A stretch of 7,000 bases of DNA from Verrucomicrobiales bacterium (GCA_005793025.1 SXQI01000268.1:1-7000), one strand, 5' to 3'; positions 1 to 6,772 are shown, numbered from the stretch's first letter. The notes: generated from the letters alone by a model not told the origin. Program-made: numbers and translations.

Positions 1-168
1 ACAAAAACGATGGTGCTCGAACATATCTGGGACTACAGCTTCGATCCCCAAACGAATATCGTGGATGTGTTGGTGCATCGGTTGCGAGTCAAAGTGGATA
101 AAGGTTTTGGAACAAAAATGATCCAGACTCACCGGGGTGTTGGATATTCTTTGAGAGCTGAAGGTTAA
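1..168 (+). CDS. OmpR/CusR-family response regulator, C-terminal fragment (5' end outside window)
   Basis: Frame 1 is open from the window edge to a TAA at 166-168, giving 55 residues. It reads as the end of a winged-helix (Trans_reg_C) output domain. The stretch EHIWDYSFDPQTNIVDVLV is the recognition-helix region, LRVKVDKGF follows, and THRGVGYSLR is the C-terminal beta-hairpin wing typical of the OmpR/PhoB class. The DP-TN-VDV pattern resembles the CusR/CzcR/QseB branch most. The receiver domain with its phospho-accepting Asp lies upstream and is not visible. When phosphorylated by its kinase it should bind DNA and control transcription. The kinase gene follows after 8 bases on the same strand, so the two are almost certainly co-transcribed. 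The target regulon cannot be told from this fragment, and a metal-response role would be only a guess from the CusR-like look. Confidence 0.93.
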   Translation, partial: TKTMVLEHIWDYSFDPQTNIVDVLVHRLRVKVDKGFGTKMIQTHRGVGYSLRAEG

Positions 169-176
169 GCAGAATT

Positions 177-1580
177 GTGAAGAAACCCCAGATACAGGCG
201 GGTTGGCGGCGCAGAATAAGAACTATCGGTTTTCGACTCAATCTTTGGTATGCGAGCGTCTTCGTCCTGAGTGCGCTAGCATTGTTTTTGGTGCTGTATT
301 TAGGGCTCCAGATTGCAATGGCCCGTAAAGATCAGGAGGTGGTCACGGCTCGTTCCAAAGAGTTGTCCACAGTCTATGTCGGTGGCGGTGGTGCGAGAGG
401 GTTGCGCAACTACCTTGATCGGGAGGGGAATCAGGCGAAGTATTATGTGCGCTTGGCCGATCCTTTGCAGAACAACATTTTGGTGGTGGCTCCGGATGAG
501 TGGTTGACGTTTAACGTCCGTCAAGCAGGCCTCAACATCGAGGCGGAGGCGACCCTTCGCATTCCCAAAGATGAAGAGAAAGATTTTCTATTAACCACGC
601 TGCGTTTGCCAGATGGCAATTGGTTGCAGGTGGGAAGGAGCGCGAATAATCGAGAGATCCTTCTGCGACCCTTCCGAAACCTGTTTTTGAGTGTCATGGT
701 TCCGATAGTCCTCTTGGGAATACTTGGAGGAGTGCTCCTTTCAAACCGGGCGATGATGCCCGTGCGTCAGATCATCGCGACGGCCAAGTCGATCATCGAT
801 ACGGGCAACTTGGGTGAACGCGTCCCTGTGCGACGGGTAAGGGACGAAATGGATGAACTTGCAGAGGTGATCAATCGAGTTCTGGAACGGAATGAGTGTC
901 TGATCCGCAGCATGCGTGAATCGTTGGATAATGTGGCCCATGATTTGAGGACCCCGTTGGCGCGTCTGCGAGGAATCGCTGAGGTTGGATTGACACCGAC
1001 CGCAACACCAAGCAAGGCACAAGAGGCACTTTCGGATTGTCTCGAAGAGACGGATAAAGTCCTGACGATGCTCACCACTCTTTTAGATGTGGCTGAGGCG
1101 GAGGCGGGAGTCATGCATCTGAACATTGAGATGACGGATATTCGTCGGTTGATCCTCGAGGTTGTGGAGCTTTACGAGTGTGTGGCGGAGGATAAAGAAA
1201 TCAGCGTGACGACGTTACTCGCGGAGAATAGTAACGCGAGGGTTGATCGTGTCAGGATGCGTCAGGTTTTTGCAAACCTGCTGGATAACGCTCTGAAATA
1301 CACGCCTAGCCGAGGGAACGTTTCTATCCGCTCACGTCAGGAGAACCAGCAGATCGTGGTGGAGATTCAGGATAACGGCCTTGGCATCGCGAAGAACGAA
1401 CAGTCCCGGATTTGGGAGAGGTTGTTTCGTGGAGACAAAAGCCGGTCACAAAGAGGACTCGGATTGGGGCTGAGTGTGGTGCGAGCGGTGGTGCTGGCTC
1501 ATGGGGGAGAGGTTACCGTTGAGAGTGAGGAAGGTCAGGGATCCATTTTCAGAATTCACCTTTCACGATCGGCCAGTTGA
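177..1580 (+). CDS. Membrane sensor histidine kinase of a two-component system (HAMP-HisKA-HATPase_c)
   Basis: Full-length 467-residue class I sensor kinase and partner of the preceding response regulator. A cytoplasmic basic N-terminus is followed by a membrane helix at about residues 22-48. A periplasmic sensor region of about 115 residues (50-165) matches no sensor fold I recognise. A second helix spans about 168-188, and a HAMP linker about 189-243. The dimerisation/phosphotransfer domain carries the H-box DNVAHDLRTPLARLRG with His255 as phospho-acceptor. The ATPase domain has the N-box FANLLDNALKY (Asn367, Asn371), the G1 box DNGLGI (399-404) and the G2 box GLGLGL (427-432), so it looks catalytically complete. 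The start is GTG: an in-frame TGA at 159-161 blocks extension, and the next in-frame Met (residue 48) would remove the first membrane helix. A weak GAAGG lies at 160-164, 12 bases upstream. The architecture resembles CusS/heavy-metal sensor kinases, but the signal is unknown. Confidence 0.95.
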   Translation: MKKPQIQAGWRRRIRTIGFRLNLWYASVFVLSALALFLVLYLGLQIAMARKDQEVVTARSKELSTVYVGGGGARGLRNYLDREGNQAKYYVRLADPLQNNILVVAPDEWLTFNVRQAGLNIEAEATLRIPKDEEKDFLLTTLRLPDGNWLQVGRSANNREILLRPFRNLFLSVMVPIVLLGILGGVLLSNRAMMPVRQIIATAKSIIDTGNLGERVPVRRVRDEMDELAEVINRVLERNECLIRSMRESLDNVAHDLRTPLARLRGIAEVGLTPTATPSKAQEALSDCLEETDKVLTMLTTLLDVAEAEAGVMHLNIEMTDIRRLILEVVELYECVAEDKEISVTTLLAENSNARVDRVRMRQVFANLLDNALKYTPSRGNVSIRSRQENQQIVVEIQDNGLGIAKNEQSRIWERLFRGDKSRSQRGLGLGLSVVRAVVLAHGGEVTVESEEGQGSIFRIHLSRSAS

Positions 1581-1619
1581 TTTCCTACAAGGATGCAGGG
1601 AAGCCGTGGTCTTTGGATT

Positions 1620-2387
1620 CTACCTGAACTGGATGTAGAATAGGATGAGAGTCATACTGAGGCCGATCAGAATGATCAGTTGTCGTATGATTTTTTGCGG
1701 AAGTCGCTGGGAATAGTGAGATCCGAGGAAATAACCCCCGATCGCTCCCAAGAAAAGGATTCCTGCCTTGGTCCAGTCCACGAGGCCCGCGTGCACAAAG
1801 TAAGTTGCAGCCACGAGGTTGATGAGGGATCCGAGGAAGGTTTTCAGTGCGTTCATCTGGTGGATGTCAGTGAGACCCAACATCCCCATAGTCGCGAGCA
1901 TCAGAATGCCGATTCCTGCTCCGAAGTAACCACCGTAGATTGAGATGACGAACTGAAAAAGCAGGGCCCAAGAATCGGGTTTGATCGAGTCTTGAGGCGA
2001 TGGAGTTGGTGAGAACCGTTTTCGAAGCAAACCTTGCGTCAAGAAAAGTAACGTTGCGAAGAGCATTAAAAATGGAACCAATCGTCTGAAGGATGACTCT
2101 GGATAATAAAGGAGGAGGACACTCCCCAACAGCCCTCCGATCAAGCTAACGGGTAAAAAACGAATCAATAACCCTCGCACTGCGGGGAGTTGGGCACGGT
2201 AACCATACACGCTGCCGGAAGTGCCCAAAACCAACGCGAGAGTGCTGGTTGCATTGGCGATGATGGGCGGCGTTCCGCAAACCATCAGAACCGGGAACGT
2301 GAGTAATGTCCCACCTCCGGCGATCGCGTTGATCAACCCTGCCGCGATTCCCGATGCCGCAATTGCAATGATTTCAGTGGCCGTCAT
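1620..2387 (-). CDS. TauE/SafE family (formerly DUF81) membrane permease
   Basis: 255-residue polytopic inner-membrane protein with about eight hydrophobic stretches arranged as two repeats. The hallmark first-repeat motif AAGLINAIAGGGTLLTFP is at residues 15-32, with a Thr/Ser-Leu-Ala run near 48-53. The counterpart in the second repeat, YGGYFGAGIGILMLA, is at 151-165. A hydrophilic loop (about 122-138) separates the halves. The length is normal for the family. Members export or import small organic anions such as sulfoacetate, sulfite or other sulfur- or carbon-containing acids, but the family is broad and the substrate cannot be assigned here. The ATG lies 21 bases after the stop of the DUF6941-like gene on the same strand, so the two probably share a transcript. 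No Shine-Dalgarno is seen before the start, which would fit translational coupling. The 3' end converges on the histidine kinase across 39 bases, with no clear terminator. Confidence 0.92.
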   Translation of the reverse strand: MTATEIIAIAASGIAAGLINAIAGGGTLLTFPVLMVCGTPPIIANATSTLALVLGTSGSVYGYRAQLPAVRGLLIRFLPVSLIGGLLGSVLLLYYPESSFRRLVPFLMLFATLLFLTQGLLRKRFSPTPSPQDSIKPDSWALLFQFVISIYGGYFGAGIGILMLATMGMLGLTDIHQMNALKTFLGSLINLVAATYFVHAGLVDWTKAGILFLGAIGGYFLGSHYSQRLPQKIIRQLIILIGLSMTLILFYIQFR

Positions 2388-2408
2388 TCAACGGGGAAGT
2401 CGACAGTG

Positions 2409-2813
2409 CTAGGCCCGAGGCCCTGGCTGTTGTTGGACGCGGAGGAGGATGGAAGCCTCCTGTCGCCCGTCCAACGCGAGATCGATGGCATATTGTCCCG
2501 GAGCATCGAATTTCAATTGCTGAATGTTAAAAATGAAGTTTCGTACGAGATCACTGGCATCGGTGGGGAAGACGACATCGACCGGAAGATCAATGCTAGG
2601 CATCACGAATCGCCCATCGGCATCGACAAAATTCATTCGCAGTTTGTGGGAACCTTCCTCGATCCGTTGAAAGACCAAGCGCAGGGCGATAGCGCATTGA
2701 GGATGGGTTGCTGGAAAGGAGTTGGCAAAAATTGTATCAAATGCCCCTAGTATGTTTAATTTGCCGCCGTAATCAGCAGCGGCATCACAGATGACAGCAA
2801 CCTGAATATTCAT
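2409..2813 (-). CDS. Small conserved protein of unknown function, DUF6941-like
   Basis: 134-residue protein starting MNIQVAVICDAAADYGGKLNILG, without signal peptide or membrane segment, so probably cytosolic. Recognisable conserved blocks are the opening QVAVICDAA (4-12), KLNILGAFDTIF (18-29), HPQCAIALR (37-45), NFVDADGR (61-68), MPSIDLPVDV (71-80) and RNFIFNIQQLKF (91-102), then a closing strand pair ending in ALDGRQEASILLRV (113-126). The alternating hydrophobic pattern suggests a beta-sandwich. From memory this fits DUF6941, a family of hypothetical proteins common in Verrucomicrobia and Planctomycetes; no biochemical role is known to me. It is the first gene of a probable two-gene unit with the TauE/SafE permease, with a 21-base gap. 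The ATG at 2811-2813 fits the usual family start; an AGGGA sits directly against it, too close to act as a normal ribosome-binding site. The other orientation (2406-2750, +) shows no family resemblance. Confidence 0.85.
   Translation of the reverse strand: MNIQVAVICDAAADYGGKLNILGAFDTIFANSFPATHPQCAIALRLVFQRIEEGSHKLRMNFVDADGRFVMPSIDLPVDVVFPTDASDLVRNFIFNIQQLKFDAPGQYAIDLALDGRQEASILLRVQQQPGPRA
2433..2474 (-). other. Nested inverted repeat (hairpin) in the 3' part of the DUF6941-like gene
   Basis: On the + strand TTGGACG (2433-2439) pairs with CGTCCAA (2468-2474). Inside it, AGGAGG (2443-2448) pairs with CCTCCT (2456-2461) around a 7-base loop. The two arms are separated by internal loops of 3 and 6 bases. 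The structure lies inside the coding region, 22 bases before the gene's stop and upstream of the permease gene. No T-run follows on the minus strand, so it does not look like an intrinsic terminator. It may be an mRNA processing or stability element, or merely a consequence of codon choice. Confidence 0.4.
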
Positions 2814-2880
2814 TCCCTAAGAATCTACTGTCACGGGCTCCATGGTGGAAAGAGATTTGCTGAGAAACAGGATTTGCGAG

Positions 2881-2911
2881 TTGCCGATTCAGTCTCGGGT
2901 GGGTTTATAAT
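2881..2911 (+). promoter_or_regulatory. Sigma-70-like promoter for the aldehyde dehydrogenase gene
   Basis: A perfect TATAAT lies at 2906-2911, with a partial -35 match TTGCCG at 2881-2886 (4 of 6 to TTGACA) and a 19-base spacer, slightly longer than ideal. It is in the 104-base gap between divergent genes and points at the aldehyde dehydrogenase. The expected transcription start, about 7 bases past the -10 box, falls at or next to the ATG at 2918, which would make a leaderless mRNA. A short dyad CCGA-N7-TCGG (2884-2898) lies in the spacer and could be an operator, but it is only 4 bases per arm. Confidence 0.55.
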
Positions 2912-2917
2912 TAAAAT

Positions 2918-4357
2918 ATGACGCAACCGCACATGCCCGCGTTAAGACGCGGCAAGGCTTATGATAGCCTCGATAAAAGCCAACTGGTGGATTACCGGAC
3001 TGGCGAAGTTTTAGTCTCAATCAGTCAGGTCAATGCGGGGATCATCAGAAAGGATTTGGCTAGGATCGGCGAGGCGAAAGCAGCATTGAAGCGTTTTTCG
3101 GTTGAGCAATTAATCGAGATCTCCATCAAAGCTGGAGAGCTTTTTTTGAATGGCGTCCTCCCGTTGGGCGACAAAGGTCATACCCAATCTCCACAGGAAT
3201 ACACCGAAGCCCTGTCCAAAACGAGCGGTCTGCCACATGTGATGGTTCGACGCAATATGGTGAAGATTCACCAAGCTTTGACCTGTATGCGGACAGTGCT
3301 GAATGGTTTGACCCGTGGTTTGGATCTTTCCGTGATTGATCGTGGGTTTGGGGAACAATCTGGGTCGCCGGTGAGTTATTATCCCACGACGCAGGCATTG
3401 GGCTTAGTGATGCCGAGTAATTCACCCGCCGTCAACTCGCTGTGGCTTCCGGCAATCCCACTGAAAACTCCTGTCATCATCAAGCCCGGCCGTGAGGAAC
3501 CTTGGACTCCGTTTCGATTGATCCAAGCGTTCATCGCGGCAGGGTGCCCAGCCGCAGCATTTGGTTTCTACCCAACGGATCACGAAGGTTCCGGAGAAAT
3601 CCTGAAATCATGCGGACGGGCTTTGATTTTCGGGGATCGAAATACTACAGCACAATATGCAACGAATCCGGCTGTTCAAGTCCATGGGCCCGGCTTTAGT
3701 AAGATTTTGATTGGTGACGACGAAATTGAACGTTGGCCTGAATTCATCGATTTGATCGCCGGTTCCATTGCGGATAATGGGGGACGTAGTTGCATCAATG
3801 CCTCGGCTGTCGTGGTTCCGAAGTATGGGCGTGAAATCGCCGAAGCACTCGGTCGAAAGCTGGGACCAATCAGACCGTTGGCAGCGACGGATGAGAACGC
3901 AAAACTCTCCGGGTTCGCTAACGTCAAAATGGCGGATTTCATTGATGGAGCAATCGACGAAGGCCTCAAGCAACCGGGAGCAGAAGAAGCGACCGCCCCC
4001 TTCAGGAAAGGCCCGCGTCGCGTTGAGTTTGAAGGGGGAGTTTACCTGTGCCCTACAATTGTGCGGTGCGATTCATTTCAACATACGCTTTCGAATCGGG
4101 AATATTTGTGTCCCTACGCGAGCGTGGTGGAAGTCCCACAGGCGGAGATGCTTCGACAGATCGGGCCGTCCCTCGTGGTTACAGCAATCACAAAAGATCC
4201 GAAGTTTATTGATGAGTTGCTTGATTCTTCCTTGATCGAGCGGTTGAACCTTGGACCGATTAGCACCATGAAAATTTCTTGGGATCAACCTCATGAAGGA
4301 AACATGTTTGAGTTCCTTTATAAACGTCGATCCATCGAGCGGATTCAGGCAAGTTGA
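2918..4357 (+). CDS. Aldehyde dehydrogenase-superfamily protein, atypical, substrate unknown
   Basis: 479 residues, the usual length of NAD(P)-dependent aldehyde dehydrogenases. Visible landmarks are MPSNSPAVNSLW, with Asn168 at the oxyanion-hole Asn position; IIKPGREEPWTP, with Lys189 as the cofactor-binding Lys; the active-site segment NGGRSCINASAVVV, with nucleophile Cys292; and NREYLCPYASVVEV, with Glu395 at the ribose-binding Glu of the usual ExFGP motif. The canonical ELGGK general-base motif is replaced by VHGPGFSK (255-262), so His/Gly stands where Glu is expected. Loss of that Glu is known in CoA-acylating or reductive members, so acyl-CoA or acyl-phosphate chemistry is possible, but the Cys segment does not match EutE/AdhE closely. 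The N-terminal 100 residues are unusual and contain a DYRTGE segment. The start is the first ATG after a strong -10 box; no Shine-Dalgarno is present, and Met6 (2933) is an alternative. It is probably one unit with the alcohol dehydrogenase 70 bases downstream. Confidence 0.9.
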   Translation: MTQPHMPALRRGKAYDSLDKSQLVDYRTGEVLVSISQVNAGIIRKDLARIGEAKAALKRFSVEQLIEISIKAGELFLNGVLPLGDKGHTQSPQEYTEALSKTSGLPHVMVRRNMVKIHQALTCMRTVLNGLTRGLDLSVIDRGFGEQSGSPVSYYPTTQALGLVMPSNSPAVNSLWLPAIPLKTPVIIKPGREEPWTPFRLIQAFIAAGCPAAAFGFYPTDHEGSGEILKSCGRALIFGDRNTTAQYATNPAVQVHGPGFSKILIGDDEIERWPEFIDLIAGSIADNGGRSCINASAVVVPKYGREIAEALGRKLGPIRPLAATDENAKLSGFANVKMADFIDGAIDEGLKQPGAEEATAPFRKGPRRVEFEGGVYLCPTIVRCDSFQHTLSNREYLCPYASVVEVPQAEMLRQIGPSLVVTAITKDPKFIDELLDSSLIERLNLGPISTMKISWDQPHEGNMFEFLYKRRSIERIQAS

Positions 4358-4407
4358 TGGTCTGCGCGATCCTCAGAAAAACTCAATTCCTTGGCGGTGA
4401 ATCAACC

Positions 4408-4431
4408 ATGCGCCCCGGCTCTTCATCATGA
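4408..4431 (+). other. Possible seven-codon minicistron overlapping the alcohol dehydrogenase start
   Basis: ATG at 4408 opens a frame encoding MRPGSSS whose TGA (4429-4431) overlaps the ATG of the next gene in an ATGA quartet. A GGTGA at 4396-4400 lies 7 bases upstream and is a better ribosome-binding site than anything before the alcohol dehydrogenase ATG itself. This arrangement could deliver ribosomes to the downstream start by termination-reinitiation. A frame this short can easily arise by chance. Confidence 0.25.
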
Positions 4432-5639
4432 TTCTAGACAACTCAGAATCCAAGCTCGTATCGTCTGAGGAGGGATTTCCATTCGACCAAGTTGATGGAA
4501 TCCGGATGATTTTTGGGGTAGGGGTGGTTGACCGCGTCGGCATGCTCGCGACTGAATTGGAGGCGAAGCGGGTGCTGTTGGTGACGGACCCGGGACTCGT
4601 TCGAGCTGGTCATGCGGGCAGGGTTAAGGCCCTGCTAGAATCGAGCCGATTAGAGGTCACTCTCCATGACCAAGTGAGGGAAAACCCCACGACGGCGGAT
4701 GTAGATTCCGCCGTGGCAATTGCTCGGGAGGCGAAGGTCGATGCGATTATCGGGTTAGGCGGTGGAAGCTCGATGGACACGGCTAAAGGCTGTAATTTCA
4801 TCCTAACTAATGGCGGGCGGATGCAAGACTATTGGGGGGTTGGTAAGGCCAGTCGGCCCATGTTGCCATTGATCGCGATTCCTACGACCGCCGGGACGGG
4901 CAGCGAATGCCAATCGTTTGCACTCATCGCTGACGAGGTGAGTCATCAAAAGATGGCGTGCGGCGATCCTAAGGCTATGGCACGAATCGCTTTGCTTGAT
5001 CCTGAATTGACCCTCTCGATGCCCCGACGTGTCACTGCCTGCACGGGGATTGATGCTTTGGCGCATGCTCTAGAAACAAGCGTGACGACTCAGAAGAACC
5101 CAGTGTCGTGGAAGTATTCCAAAGAAGCTTTTGTCCGATGCTTCAAACACCTTGGGACTAGTTTGAGGAATCCCCTCAACCTGCACGCCAGAGGGCAGGT
5201 GATGCTAGGTGCAGCGTGTGCAGGGCTTGCAATCGAGAATAGCATGCTTGGTGCAGCACATTCGGCCGCGAACCCGCTCACAGCACATTTTGGGTTGGTG
5301 CATGGGGAAGCAGTTGGTTTGATGATTCCCGCAGTTCTGCGCTTTAACTCAGCGAATTCTGCTGCCGCTCAAGCTTATGCGGAACTTGCCGTGGCAGCGG
5401 GGATTACTCCGGACGATGCAACCCAAGAAGAAGCGGTGGAAGGTTTGATCCAAGGGCTGCGCCAAATGCTCAACGATGCTGAGATTATCCCATCCTTGGC
5501 CCTTGCAGGCGTCCCGTTGGAGGCTATTCCAATGCTTGCTGCCGAAGCATCTCAACAATGGACAGCCAAGTTTAACCCGAGACCTTTGCAGCGGGAAGAT
5601 TTCGAAACCCTTTACCGCCAAGCGTGGCAAAATCGTTGA
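4428..5639 (+). CDS. Iron-containing (group III) alcohol dehydrogenase
   Basis: 403-residue Fe-ADH family oxidoreductase, complete. The N-terminal Rossmann-like domain has the NAD(P)-binding motif GGGSSMDTAK (111-120) and PTTAGTGSE (152-160). The helical metal domain carries the four expected ligands with family spacing: Asp209 and His213 in GIDALAHALE, His278 in GAAHSAANPL and His292 in GLVHGEAVG. The Asp-x3-His and 14-residue His-His spacings match lactaldehyde reductase (FucO)-type enzymes. It should interconvert an alcohol and an aldehyde using NAD(P) and Fe2+ (or another divalent metal) in the cytosol. It lies 70 bases after the aldehyde dehydrogenase on the same strand with no terminator between, so the two likely act in sequence on the same aldehyde. 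The ATG at 4428 lacks a Shine-Dalgarno and is overlapped by a possible minicistron. The residues before position 20 are a little longer and more polar than the family core requires. The natural substrate cannot be deduced. Confidence 0.93.
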   Translation: MILDNSESKLVSSEEGFPFDQVDGIRMIFGVGVVDRVGMLATELEAKRVLLVTDPGLVRAGHAGRVKALLESSRLEVTLHDQVRENPTTADVDSAVAIAREAKVDAIIGLGGGSSMDTAKGCNFILTNGGRMQDYWGVGKASRPMLPLIAIPTTAGTGSECQSFALIADEVSHQKMACGDPKAMARIALLDPELTLSMPRRVTACTGIDALAHALETSVTTQKNPVSWKYSKEAFVRCFKHLGTSLRNPLNLHARGQVMLGAACAGLAIENSMLGAAHSAANPLTAHFGLVHGEAVGLMIPAVLRFNSANSAAAQAYAELAVAAGITPDDATQEEAVEGLIQGLRQMLNDAEIIPSLALAGVPLEAIPMLAAEASQQWTAKFNPRPLQREDFETLYRQAWQNR

Positions 5640-5657
5640 GAGTCGGGGTTAGACTCT
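5639..5657 (+). terminator. Weak hairpin after the alcohol dehydrogenase gene
   Basis: AGAGTC (5639-5644) pairs with GACTCT (5652-5657) around the 7-base loop 5645-5651, starting at the last base of the stop codon. The 6-bp stem is not followed by a T-run in either direction. It lies exactly between two convergent transcription units, the alcohol dehydrogenase and the minus-strand tRNA, where a bidirectional terminator would be expected. The position is the main reason to list it. Confidence 0.3.
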
Positions 5658-5665
5658 AAGAGAAG

Positions 5666-5740
5666 TGGTGCGCGCTGGAGGTTTCGAACCTCCGACCCCC
5701 ACCGTGTCAAGGTGATGCTCTACCACTGAGCTAAGCGCGC
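5666..5740 (-). tRNA. tRNA-Val (anticodon GAC), CCA encoded
   Basis: The minus strand folds into a full cloverleaf. The acceptor stem is GCGCGCT/AGCGCGC (5734-5740 with 5670-5676), with discriminator A and encoded CCA (5666-5668). U8-A9 is followed by a D arm GCTC/GAGC with loop AGTGGTA. The anticodon stem is TCACC/GGTGG (one G-T pair), and the loop TTGACAC gives anticodon GAC (5706-5708 on the + strand). A 5-base variable loop and T arm GGAGG/CCTCC with loop TTCGAAA complete it. The length is 75 bases with CCA. It should read GUC and GUU valine codons. It lies 81 bases downstream of the phosphatidylserine decarboxylase stop on the same strand and convergent with the alcohol dehydrogenase. 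No copy of its 3' end is found elsewhere in the window, so there is no sign of an integrated element. Confidence 0.97.
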
Positions 5741-5821
5741 CCCGTAAGGTTCGAGTAAAATGCTAAAGCCAACGATTGAACGCAAGTCAGAATTGATTGA
5801 AAATGCGTCCTTGGCGGTTTT

Positions 5822-6718
5822 TTATCGTAAGGATCGTCCCATTCGATCTCCCATCCGGGCATAAAGTTCCCTTTGTTGGCTTGAGTGTTCGATTAGATCG
5901 GAATCTAACTGAATGGTGTTCGGAGGGAACAGGGTGAAGGTGGAAGAGCCTCCGAATTTGAAGTAGCCTTTTTCCGTTCCTTTTTCGACCCACGAATCCG
6001 GTTGATAAGTGTATTCGAAACTACCCACGCAGGTTGCTCCGATCTCGAACATTAGAACGGATCCCAAGACGGGTGACTCGATGCGGCACCACGCCCGCTT
6101 GTTTTCAGCAAGAATGTTGAGGTTCTGCCTTAAGGCGATTGGGTTTACGGAGTAGAGAGGGCCATTGATGAGTGTGGATCGAGTCACTTGGCCACCGACG
6201 GGAAAATGGTAGCGGTGGTAATCCACGGGACACAACCGCGATAGGATCGCAGTCCCATGTTTGTATTTTTCTGCCAACCCCGAATCGCCCAGTAATTTCC
6301 TCAAGTCAAATCGTTGCCCCTTGATAAAGAATCCTGGGGCTTCGGAGATGTCTTGGAAGGCTAGGTGTCGGCCATCAGCGGGGAAACAAACGGAGTTGGA
6401 ATCGCTGGAGATCGGTCGAGCAGATGGTTTCAACTGTCGATAGAAAAACTCGTTAAAGGTTTGGTAGGAGTCTACAGGGTCGGCCAATTCCGAAATGTCG
6501 GTGCCATATTTTTGTAGAAACGGAACGATTTTAGCCCGACTGGATGGCGAGTCCATTCGGCGACCATACCAACGGGAAAAAAAGGCCCGTTTTACGAGCG
6601 CGTGGAGGGATAATCGACCGAGCGGATTGCCGTAACTCCATTTCAACCATGCAAGTCCGTAGACCGACTCCTGCTCTATTTTTTGTGTGTAACGATTGTA
6701 ATAATTGATCGGCTCCAT
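5822..6718 (-). CDS. psd: Phosphatidylserine decarboxylase proenzyme
   Basis: 298-residue enzyme that converts phosphatidylserine to phosphatidylethanolamine at the inner membrane, the last step of that branch of phospholipid synthesis. The proenzyme cuts itself at the GGSS motif (256-259), between Gly257 and Ser258. Ser258 becomes the pyruvoyl cofactor at the N-terminus of a 41-residue alpha chain, leaving a 257-residue beta chain. GGSS replaces the LGST of Escherichia coli and is the variant usual in chlamydial/clostridial-type enzymes. The autocleavage triad is Asp115 (PADGR), His171 and Ser258; His168 in DYHRYHFP is the likely decarboxylation histidine. FNEFFYRQLKPSARPI (88-103) is a further family block. 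The ATG fits the family N-terminus (INYYNRYTQ) although no Shine-Dalgarno precedes it. The L,D-transpeptidase gene ends 54 bases upstream on the same strand, so the two are probably co-transcribed. No phosphatidylserine synthase gene is within view. Confidence 0.95.
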   Translation of the reverse strand: MEPINYYNRYTQKIEQESVYGLAWLKWSYGNPLGRLSLHALVKRAFFSRWYGRRMDSPSSRAKIVPFLQKYGTDISELADPVDSYQTFNEFFYRQLKPSARPISSDSNSVCFPADGRHLAFQDISEAPGFFIKGQRFDLRKLLGDSGLAEKYKHGTAILSRLCPVDYHRYHFPVGGQVTRSTLINGPLYSVNPIALRQNLNILAENKRAWCRIESPVLGSVLMFEIGATCVGSFEYTYQPDSWVEKGTEKGYFKFGGSSTFTLFPPNTIQLDSDLIEHSSQQRELYARMGDRMGRSLR

Positions 6719-6772
6719 GGAGAAAACTGGGTTAGAATAACTTCAATATCGGCGGTTGACGATGGTTGTTGA

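Noticed and set aside
767..1126. Open frame of 119 codons (-) opposite the histidine kinase
   Set aside because: It lies antisense to the HAMP and H-box coding region and is Ser/Arg-rich, as expected of a shadow frame; nothing supports it as a gene.
1581..1619. Terminator between the convergent kinase and permease genes
   Set aside because: The 39-base gap contains no stem of useful length and no T-run.
2406..2750. Open frame of 114 codons (+) opposite the DUF6941-like gene
   Set aside because: The minus-strand product matches a recognisable family from its first residue, while this frame has no recognisable features.
3768..4235. Open frame of 155 codons (+) inside the aldehyde dehydrogenase gene
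   Set aside because: It overlaps a clearly recognisable enzyme in another frame, has no family resemblance and shows a Trp/Arg/Ser-rich composition typical of an out-of-frame translation.
5666..5740. tRNA-Val as a possible integration site
   Set aside because: No duplicated tRNA 3' end, integrase gene or shift in sequence character is present on either side.
4388..5818. Repeated 11-mer TCCTTGGCGGT at 4388-4398 and 5808-5818
   Set aside because: Several exact 11-base matches are expected by chance in 7 kb, and the two contexts have nothing in common.
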